DNA from: Pseudomonadota bacterium
GTDB lineage: Bacteria; Pseudomonadota; Alphaproteobacteria; Rhizobiales; Beijerinckiaceae
DNA length: 11,832 bases
Direction of reading: 5' to 3'
NCBI GenBank assembly: GCA_023450615.1
Contig: JAEXGT010000027.1
Span: 1 to 11,832, forward strand
The position numbers were made by a program, and so were the translations under genes. The notes beneath the pieces are model-generated. The model was not told the DNA's origin, ran no database searches, and saw only the letters and a program-made list of their open reading frames with translations. The first letter of the stretch is position 1. Each line of letters starts with the position of its first letter. Below are positions 1-5,619 of the stretch, piece after piece.

Positions 1-36
1 CATCAAGCTTGAGTGAGCGAGGTGGGCCTCCCCTCA

Positions 37-52
37 TGTGATCCAGATCACA
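37..52. promoter_or_regulatory. CRP/FNR-type operator, perfect palindrome
   Basis: The sequence TGTGATC-CA-GATCACA is a perfect inverted repeat with 7-base arms and a 2-base centre. It matches the classical CRP half-sites TGTGA-N6-TCACA exactly. It lies 110 bases upstream of the start codon of an adenylate cyclase gene. Seen: the palindrome and its position. Known: CRP-family regulators bind such sites when loaded with cAMP. Inferred: a cAMP-responsive regulator may control the cyclase gene. The site could also serve an upstream gene outside the window, and alphaproteobacterial CRP homologues can prefer somewhat different sequences. Confidence 0.55.
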
Positions 53-101
53 CCGCGCAGCTTCTTGGCCTGAAATACCGAATCTTTGCCACAGGAAGGG
101 G

Positions 102-119
102 TTGATCCTTAAGGCTCAA
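102..119. promoter_or_regulatory. 18-bp near-perfect palindrome in cyclase leader
   Basis: TTGATCCTTAAGGCTCAA reads the same on both strands except for one mismatched pair (positions 106 and 115), and its centre CCTTAAGG is fully symmetric. It lies 43 bases upstream of the cyclase start codon. It has TTGA/TCAA outer half-sites but the wrong spacing for an FNR/FixK box (TTGAT-N4-ATCAA). No T-run follows, so it is not an obvious terminator. A second regulator site or a leader hairpin are both possible; the binding protein is unknown. Confidence 0.35.
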
Positions 120-162
120 AGGCAAAAGATCAGGTTTCCTCGTTCCACGATGAGGCCGAGCC

Positions 163-1755
163 ATGGCTGTCCTGGGTGAGCGTAACTCCTATTCGCAACG
201 GCTCATGGGCCCGCTGCTGATCGCGGCGGTCGTGCTCGGCCTCCTCGGGCTGCCTCTCGCCGTGTGGCTCGACCTGCGCATCCTGTCCGAGCGCATGCTG
301 CGGATGCAGGCGAGCGAAATCAGCCGGATCGTGGACGACATGCGGGGCTTCTACGGCAGCGACGTGGTGGCGCGCGTGCTGGAGGCGAATGGCCCCGTGA
401 CCGTCACCCATAATTATCGGGACGTGAAGGGCGCGATCCCTATCCCAGCGACGCTCTCCATCGAACTCGGCCAGCGCATCAGCGCCCATGACGGATCGGC
501 CAAATACCGCTTCGTCTCCGACATGACCTTCAAGGGGCGTCCGCCGCACCAGCTCGACGATTTCGAACGCAATGCCATTGCGAGCCTGCGGACCCACCCC
601 GAGCAGAAGATCGTGGATGTGTCCGGCTCGCTCTTCGATCAGAGCGTGAGAACGGCTGCGCCCGTCATCATGGGGGCGGTCTGCGTGAGCTGCCACAACA
701 CGCATCCCGAGAGCCCGAAGACCGATTGGAAGGTCGGTGACGTGCGCGGCATTCAGGAGATCTCTGTCACGCAGCCGATCTTCGCGAATGCATTCTCGTT
801 CAAATACTCGTTGTCGTATCTCATCCTCGCCTCGCTCGCCGGCCTTGCCATCATCATCCTGCAAAAGCGCCAGGCACGGCTTATCAGCGGGATGAACCAG
901 GAGCTGACAGAGGCGAACGATTTTCTTGCGGGTATCTCGCTGAAGCTCGCCAAATACCTGTCGCCCCAGGTCTACAAGAGCATCTTCAGCGGGCAGAAGG
1001 ACGTGGCCATCGCCACCGAGCGCAAGAAGCTCACGATCTTCTTCTCAGACATCAAGGATTTCACGGCCATCTCGGAGCGATTGCAGCCGGAGGACCTGAC
1101 GGAGCTTTTGAACGACTACTTCACGGAAATGTCGGCCATCGCGCTCCGGCATGGAGCGACCATCGACAAGTTCTTCGGTGATGCGATCCTGATCTTCTTC
1201 GGCGATCCGGAGACGAAAGGCGTGGAGGAGGACGCCCGTGCCTGCCTTCGCATGGCGGTCGACATGCAGCAGCATATGGAGCAGCTGAACGCGCTCTGGC
1301 GCAAGCGCGGCATCGAAATGCCCATGCAGGTGCGGATGGGCATCAATACCGGCTTCTGCAATGTGGGAAATTTCGGCAGCGACGACCGCATGGCCTACAC
1401 GATCATCGGCGCGGAAGCGAACCTCGCTGCGCGGCTGCAAGCGATCGCGGAGCCGGGCGGCATCTGTCTGAGCTATGAAACCTATGCGCTCGTGCGGGAC
1501 ATGGTGCGGGCAAGGCCGCTCGAGCCAATCCTCATGAAAGGCATCAAGCGCGAAGTCGTGCCTTATGCCGTGGAGGGTCTCTTGGGAGAACTCGCGCAAA
1601 GGCCGCAGGTCATCATCGAGCACGTGACGGGCCTCGACCTCTTCCTCGATCTCGATGCGCTGAAGGGCAGCGAGGTCGAGCGGGCGAAGAAGCGCCTCAG
1701 CGAGGCTTTGGCGGCCTTGGATTCCGGATGGGAGCAGCCGCGCCGGGCGAGTTGA
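163..1755 (+). CDS. Membrane class III adenylate cyclase with periplasmic c-type haem (Tll0287-like/DUF3365) sensor domain
   Basis: The 530-residue protein is predicted to make cAMP from ATP in response to a signal read outside the inner membrane. A short basic N-terminus is followed by a membrane segment (about 16-37), a periplasmic domain (about 38-215) carrying CVSCH (C174, C177, H178), a c-type haem motif, and a second membrane segment (about 216-234). A coiled linker and the class III catalytic domain (about 285-475) follow. Catalytic residues all appear present: metal aspartates D296 (FSDIKDF) and D340 (KFFGD), purine-binding K336 and T413, N420 and R424. The Lys/Thr pair favours ATP over GTP. 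The usual IGDxVN is IGAEAN here, a mild variation. The topology puts the haem motif in the periplasm, where c-type haem is attached. GAGG at 152-155, 7 bases before the ATG, supports this start. It is probably co-transcribed with the next gene. Redox, haem or gas sensing is inference. Confidence 0.9.
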   Translation: MAVLGERNSYSQRLMGPLLIAAVVLGLLGLPLAVWLDLRILSERMLRMQASEISRIVDDMRGFYGSDVVARVLEANGPVTVTHNYRDVKGAIPIPATLSIELGQRISAHDGSAKYRFVSDMTFKGRPPHQLDDFERNAIASLRTHPEQKIVDVSGSLFDQSVRTAAPVIMGAVCVSCHNTHPESPKTDWKVGDVRGIQEISVTQPIFANAFSFKYSLSYLILASLAGLAIIILQKRQARLISGMNQELTEANDFLAGISLKLAKYLSPQVYKSIFSGQKDVAIATERKKLTIFFSDIKDFTAISERLQPEDLTELLNDYFTEMSAIALRHGATIDKFFGDAILIFFGDPETKGVEEDARACLRMAVDMQQHMEQLNALWRKRGIEMPMQVRMGINTGFCNVGNFGSDDRMAYTIIGAEANLAARLQAIAEPGGICLSYETYALVRDMVRARPLEPILMKGIKREVVPYAVEGLLGELAQRPQVIIEHVTGLDLFLDLDALKGSEVERAKKRLSEALAALDSGWEQPRRAS

Positions 1756-1803
1756 AGGGCTTGTGGCGCTTCAGGGGATGATGCGTTCTGAAAGGCACCG
1801 TCA

Positions 1804-2442
1804 ATGAACGACATGCCGAACTGGCGGAGCGTTTACGATTTCTGGTTCCCGCCCGGTCTGGAGAGCACGAACCCGGAAGCCCATTGGCGCATGCTTCAAT
1901 GGTGGATGGGCGGTGGCGCCAATGCGGAACTCGCGCGCTTCGCGCCTGTCGTGGCAGCAGCGAGAGCGGGCAGCCTGGAAAACTGGCTGGCTGAGCCTCG
2001 CGGGCGGCTGTCGCTGATCGTGGTCCTCGATCAGTTCACTCGCGGATTGCTCGCAGGCACGCCGGAAGCCTACGCCTCGGATGAGAAAGCGCTCAGGATC
2101 ACGGAAGAGGGGTTGAGAAACGGCGATTATGAATCGCTCTCGCATCCATGGGAGAAGTTTTTCTTCCTGATGCCCATTGCCCATGCCGAGGGGGCGGATC
2201 ATCGGGAGCGGATGGAGCGGATCGTCATTCTCTCGGAAGCCGCCGCGTCCGATGTGCCCGAACATTTAAGGCCTATGTTCGAGTTCTCGCTCAGCCAAGC
2301 GCGCGGCCATCGCGATGTGATCGCGCGCTTTGGCCGTTTCCCTCACCGGAACGTTGTCCTCGGACGGAGCTCGACGCCTGAGGAGGTCGAATATCTGCAG
2401 AAGGGCGATTATGTGTTCAACCGTCCGCTGCCTCGTGCGTGA
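1804..2442 (+). CDS. DUF924 family protein
   Basis: A 212-residue cytoplasmic protein of the DUF924 family, which has a helical, TPR-like fold and no settled biochemical role. Family landmarks are visible: YDFWF near the N-terminus (11-15), LDQFTR (75-80, usually LDQFPRN), MPIAHAE (123-129), a family signature at the right place, and FGRFPHRN...LGRSSTPEE (176-194). The length is typical of the family. No signal peptide or membrane segment is seen. The start has AAAGG 8 bases upstream. The gene begins 48 bases after the cyclase gene on the same strand with no hairpin between, so co-transcription is plausible, but a functional link to cAMP is not established. Its stop codon lies 2 bases from that of the convergent mutase gene. 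The family call is firm; the function is unknown. Confidence 0.88.
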   Translation: MNDMPNWRSVYDFWFPPGLESTNPEAHWRMLQWWMGGGANAELARFAPVVAAARAGSLENWLAEPRGRLSLIVVLDQFTRGLLAGTPEAYASDEKALRITEEGLRNGDYESLSHPWEKFFFLMPIAHAEGADHRERMERIVILSEAAASDVPEHLRPMFEFSLSQARGHRDVIARFGRFPHRNVVLGRSSTPEEVEYLQKGDYVFNRPLPRA

Positions 2443-2444
2443 GC

Positions 2445-4613
2445 CTATTCCGCCGCCTGCTTCGGACCATGGCCCAAGCGGCGGTTCAGCTCTTCGATGA
2501 GGTTGACCGCCGCATCCGCGATCACTGTGCCGGGCGGGAAGATGGCGGAAGCGCCAGCTTCATAAAGCGCATCGAAATCCTGCGGCGGGATCACGCCGCC
2601 GACAACGATCATGATGTCCTCGCGGCCGAATTTGGCGAGCTCCGTTTTCAGCTCGGGCACGAGCGTCAGGTGGCCCGCGGCCAGCGACGACACGCCGATG
2701 ATGTGCACGTCGTTCTCGATGGCCTGACGGGCCGCTTCCGCGGGCGTGGCGAAGAGAGGGCCGATATCCACGTCGAAGCCGAGATCGGCGAAGGCGGAGG
2801 CAATGACCTTCTGACCGCGGTCGTGACCGTCCTGTCCCATCTTGGCGACGAGGATGCGCGGACGGCGGCCGTCATCGTGCTCGAATTGTTCGACGAGCTG
2901 GCGCACCTTTACAACGGAAGGAGATTCCATTCCGACCTCACGTTTGTAGACGCCCGAGATGGCCTTGATCTCAGCGCGGTGACGGCCCCAGACTTTTTCG
3001 AGCGCGTCGGAAATTTCACCCACGGTTGCCTTCACGCGAGCAGCTTTCACGGCAAGATCGAGCAGGTTGCCCTGGCCCGATGTCGCGCCCTGCGACAGAG
3101 CGTTGAGCGCCGCATCCACCTCGGCCTGCTTGCGCTCGGCTTTCAGGCGCTCGAGCTTCTCGATCTGCTGTGCGCGGACCGCCGCATTATCCACCTTCAG
3201 GATGTCGATGGAGGCCTCGTTGTCAGGGCGGAACGCATTCACGCCGATGATCTTCTGATGGCCTGAATCGATGCGCGCCTGCGTGCGGGCGGCGGCTTCC
3301 TCGATCTTCAGCTTGGGGATGCCCGCCTCGATGGCCTTTGCCATGCCGCCGAGGGCTTCCACCTCCTGAATGTGGCCCCAGGCCTTCTCGGCAAGTTCCT
3401 TCGTCAGCCGCTCCACGTAATAGGAGCCGCCCCACGGGTCGATGATGCGCGTGGTGCCGCTTTCCTGCTGCAAGAAGAGCTGCGTGTTGCGGGCGATGCG
3501 GGCGGAGAAGTCGGTGGGCAGCGCCAGCGCCTCGTCGAGGGCATTGGTGTGCAGCGATTGCGTGTGCCCCTGCGTTGCCGCCATGGCCTCGATGCAGGTG
3601 CGCGTCACGTTGTTGAACACGTCCTGTGCTGTCAGCGACCAGCCGGAGGTCTGGCTATGGGTGCGCAGCGGCAGGGACTTCTCGCTCTGCGGGTTGAAGT
3701 CTTTCACGAGCTTCGCCCAGAGAAGGCGCGCGGCGCGCATCTTGGCGACTTCCATGAAGAAGTTCATGCCGACCGCCCAGAAGAACGACAGGCGCGGCGC
3801 GAACTGGTCGACCGTCAGCCCCGCCTGGATGCCCGCGCGGATATATTCCACGCCGTCGGCGAGCGTATAGGCGAGTTCGAGATCCTGCGTCGCTCCCGCT
3901 TCCTGCATGTGGTAGCCGGAAATCGAAATGGAGTTGAATTTCGGCATGTTCGCGGAGGTATAGGCGAAGATGTCCGAGATGATGCGCATCGACCCTTTCG
4001 GTGGGTAGATATAGGTGTTGCGCACCATGAATTCCTTGAGAATGTCGTTCTGGATCGTGCCCGAGAGCTTCGCCGCCGGAACGCCCTGTTCTTCCGCAGC
4101 CACGATGTAGAGCGCGAGGATCGGCAGCACCGCGCCGTTCATGGTCATGGACACGCTCATCTGATCGAGCGGGATGCCCGCGAACAGGGTGCGCATGTCG
4201 TAGATGGAATCGATGGCGACGCCCGCCATGCCTACATCGCCCGCCACGCGCGGATGATCGGAATCGTAGCCGCGATGGGTGGCGAGGTCGAAGGCGACCG
4301 AGAGGCCCTTCTGGCCTGCTGCGAGGTTGCGCCGGTAGAAGGCGTTGGAATCCTCAGCCGTGGAGAAGCCCGCATATTGGCGCACGGTCCAGGGCTGGTT
4401 CACGTACATGGTGGGGTAGGGGCCGCGAAGATACGGCGCGACGCCTGGAAACGTATCAAGGAAGTCGATCCCGGCGCGATCCTCGGGGCCGTAAGCCCCC
4501 TTGACGGCAATGCCTTCCGGCGTGAGCCAAGGCTCACCGCCAGGTTGGGTTGCGGGCGAGGCTTTGGACGGGCTCGCCCAGGCGAGGCTCGAAAAATCCG
4601 GGATGCGTGTCAT
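2445..4613 (-). CDS. scpA: Methylmalonyl-CoA mutase, large (catalytic) subunit
   Basis: This 722-residue adenosylcobalamin enzyme (also called MutB or McmA) interconverts (R)-methylmalonyl-CoA and succinyl-CoA, feeding propionate and branched-chain carbon into the TCA cycle. The N-terminal TIM-barrel (about 25-560) has RQYAGFSTAEDSN with Y80, GTIQNDILKEF with Q188, R198, the Y234-H235 pair in SISGYHMQEAG, and R274. These match Propionibacterium Tyr89, Gln197, Arg207, Tyr243-His244 and Arg283 with a constant offset of nine. The C-terminal B12 domain (about 583-715) has K591, the base-off motif DGHDRG (D595, axial ligand H597), SSLAAGH and GGVIPP. All expected residues are present and the length is normal. 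AAGG sits just 2-3 bases before the ATG, a weak ribosome site. It lies downstream of mutA, separated from it by two small genes. Loading partners (MeaB), the epimerase and propionyl-CoA carboxylase are not in the window. Confidence 0.97.
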   Translation of the reverse strand: MTRIPDFSSLAWASPSKASPATQPGGEPWLTPEGIAVKGAYGPEDRAGIDFLDTFPGVAPYLRGPYPTMYVNQPWTVRQYAGFSTAEDSNAFYRRNLAAGQKGLSVAFDLATHRGYDSDHPRVAGDVGMAGVAIDSIYDMRTLFAGIPLDQMSVSMTMNGAVLPILALYIVAAEEQGVPAAKLSGTIQNDILKEFMVRNTYIYPPKGSMRIISDIFAYTSANMPKFNSISISGYHMQEAGATQDLELAYTLADGVEYIRAGIQAGLTVDQFAPRLSFFWAVGMNFFMEVAKMRAARLLWAKLVKDFNPQSEKSLPLRTHSQTSGWSLTAQDVFNNVTRTCIEAMAATQGHTQSLHTNALDEALALPTDFSARIARNTQLFLQQESGTTRIIDPWGGSYYVERLTKELAEKAWGHIQEVEALGGMAKAIEAGIPKLKIEEAAARTQARIDSGHQKIIGVNAFRPDNEASIDILKVDNAAVRAQQIEKLERLKAERKQAEVDAALNALSQGATSGQGNLLDLAVKAARVKATVGEISDALEKVWGRHRAEIKAISGVYKREVGMESPSVVKVRQLVEQFEHDDGRRPRILVAKMGQDGHDRGQKVIASAFADLGFDVDIGPLFATPAEAARQAIENDVHIIGVSSLAAGHLTLVPELKTELAKFGREDIMIVVGGVIPPQDFDALYEAGASAIFPPGTVIADAAVNLIEELNRRLGHGPKQAAE

Positions 4614-4649
4614 GGCCTTGAAACGGATGCCCTCATCGAACGGGAAAGG

Positions 4650-4668
4650 GAATGGCTTTTACCCATTC
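4650..4668. promoter_or_regulatory. Inverted repeat upstream of the mutase large-subunit gene
   Basis: GAATGG and CCATTC form a 6-base inverted repeat around a 7-base centre, 37 bases upstream of the large-subunit start in the 97-base gap after the preceding small gene. On the - strand it overlaps TAGAAT, which resembles a -10 box, but I see no good -35 at the right spacing. It may be an operator for a dedicated promoter of the large-subunit gene; this is a weak call. Confidence 0.2.
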
Positions 4669-4712
4669 TAGGACATCCGCACCCATGAGGCTATCGGCGC
4701 ATTGTCTAGGGA

Positions 4713-5081
4713 CTAACCCCGCTTCTCGGCGTTCCATGCGCCTGAACAGGCGCGCCCGCCCGAGGTGGTCCATGTGCCGCTGCCCGTATTGCCGGAGAGC
4801 CTGCCGGTCACGTTGGCCCGATCCTGTCCGCGCGAGATGCTGGCGGAAACGGAGCCGTTGAGCCGGACCCGGCCGTTCACATCGAACTGCTCCGGTCCGC
4901 CATAGCGGGCGCGGCCGTTCTGGACGATTACGGTATAGCGATAGGCCCGGTCGCAATTGCCCTTCTCAGTGACGACCTCCACGCTCCAGCTCCCGTCGAA
5001 CTTGCTTGTCTGTGCATGGGCTTCGGGCGCGAGAAAGGAAGCGGCCACTGCCGCCGCGCCGAGCCAGGACATCATACGCAT
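4713..5081 (-). CDS. Small exported protein of unknown function, paralogue of the next gene upstream
   Basis: A 122-residue protein starting MRMMSWLG, with a signal peptide (hydrophobic LGAAAVAASFLAP, cleavage after AHA near residue 23) and a mature domain of about 100 residues. I do not recognise a named family. The mature part begins KFDGSWSVEVVT and contains GRLSGNTGSGTW, and two cysteines (in GNCDRAY and RACSGAW) could form a periplasmic disulphide. The same pattern recurs in the neighbouring gene, so the two are tandem duplicates. The ATG at 5081 was preferred because GGAG lies 6 bases upstream; the ATG at 5093 (four residues longer) has AAGG only 2-3 bases away. It sits between the two mutase genes, after a terminator, so it needs its own promoter or read-through. 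No role in propionate metabolism can be inferred from sequence. Confidence 0.75.
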   Translation of the reverse strand: MRMMSWLGAAAVAASFLAPEAHAQTSKFDGSWSVEVVTEKGNCDRAYRYTVIVQNGRARYGGPEQFDVNGRVRLNGSVSASISRGQDRANVTGRLSGNTGSGTWTTSGGRACSGAWNAEKRG

Positions 5082-5143
5082 CGAAAACTCCATGACCTTA
5101 GAGGCTGGAATAACGTGAGGTCCCGAGCGTGGTTCCTGGCAGC

Positions 5144-5175
5144 AAAAAGCCGCCGCATCGAGCCATGCGGCGGCT
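5144..5175 (-). terminator. Rho-independent terminator
   Basis: On the - strand an 11-base perfect stem (AGCCGCCGCAT with ATGCGGCGGCT, 6-base loop) is followed by a run of five T. It lies 22 bases after the stop codon of the small gene ending at 5198. The GC-rich stem plus T-run is a textbook terminator, and it should separate transcription of mutA plus the first small gene from the second small gene and the large mutase subunit. Confidence 0.85.
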
Positions 5176-5197
5176 GGAATCCTGTGACTTGTCCGTA

Positions 5198-5575
5198 TCA
5201 GGCGCGCTTCTGAGCCGTCCAGCGGCCCGAACAGCCGAGCATGCCCAGCTGCCATGTGCCCGAGCCCGTCTTGCCGTTCAGGCGGCCATTGGCATCGACC
5301 TTGGCGATGCTGCGGCGAATATCGAGATCGACCGCGCCGTTCGGCGCAATCTGGCCCGACACGGTGGTCGGGGAGTCGCCAGGGGCGGGGATGTAGCGGA
5401 CATTGCCGTCATTGATGGCAATGGAATAGTTGTAGCTGGCGTCGCAGATGCCGGCATCCGTCACCATCTTGACGCTCCAAGTGCCGTCATGCTTGGCGGC
5501 AGGAGCAGCCATGGCGCCGCCGATCAGAGTCATGCCGAGGCCTAAGGCCACAGCCGTTCGCTTCGCAAGGATCAT
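5198..5575 (-). CDS. Small exported protein of unknown function, paralogue of the downstream gene
   Basis: A 125-residue protein starting MILAKRTAVALG, with a signal peptide (hydrophobic stretch to about residue 22, AMA-A type cleavage) and a mature domain starting KHDGTWSVKMVT. It shares with its neighbour the start of the mature chain, two cysteines (GICDASY and LGCSGRW), the motif GRLNGKTGSGTW and the ending QKR. Identity over the mature part is roughly 40 percent by eye. I recognise no named family; a small disulphide-bonded beta-rich periplasmic protein is a reasonable guess only. The ATG at 5575 has GGGAG 9 bases upstream; a TTG at 5596 is in frame but is less likely. It follows mutA by 44 bases and is probably co-transcribed with it, ending at the terminator. 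An inverted repeat covers its ribosome site. Confidence 0.78.
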   Translation of the reverse strand: MILAKRTAVALGLGMTLIGGAMAAPAAKHDGTWSVKMVTDAGICDASYNYSIAINDGNVRYIPAPGDSPTTVSGQIAPNGAVDLDIRRSIAKVDANGRLNGKTGSGTWQLGMLGCSGRWTAQKRA

Positions 5576-5580
5576 GAAAC

Positions 5581-5609
5581 CGTTCTCCCTGTTCAAAGGC
5601 CGGAGAACG
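5581..5609 (-). promoter_or_regulatory. Hairpin covering the ribosome binding site of the small exported gene
   Basis: CGTTCTCC and GGAGAACG form a perfect 8-base stem around a 13-base loop in the 44-base gap between the mutA stop codon and the small gene. In the mRNA the 3' arm contains the GGAG of the small gene's Shine-Dalgarno sequence. The stem could therefore mask translation initiation or stabilise the mutA 3' end. No T-run follows, so it is not an intrinsic terminator. The stem is seen; regulation is inferred. Confidence 0.45.
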
Positions 5610-5619
5610 ATTCAAAGGT

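Noticed and set aside
1..36. A partial gene entering from the left edge.
   Set aside because: All three forward frames meet stop codons within about 40 bases, and nothing recognisable is left to support a gene end.
130..864. Long - strand frame opposite the cyclase sensor domain, and similar ones at 1045-1623 and 1801-2265.
   Set aside because: All lie opposite genes with clear family motifs and have charge-rich compositions typical of reverse-strand shadows.
2439..3266. A 275-codon + strand frame overlapping the 3' part of the mutase gene.
   Set aside because: It is another antisense shadow of the B12 domain region, with no domain or ribosome site support.
3372..4688. A 438-codon open frame on the + strand opposite the mutase large-subunit gene.
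   Set aside because: It is antisense to an unmistakable enzyme gene. Its translation is Arg/His/Gly-rich with no recognisable domain, as expected for a shadow frame in GC-rich DNA.
5576..5596. TTG start adding seven residues to the small exported protein.
   Set aside because: It lies in the loop of a hairpin, and the ATG at 5575 has GGGAG at good spacing and yields a cleaner signal peptide.
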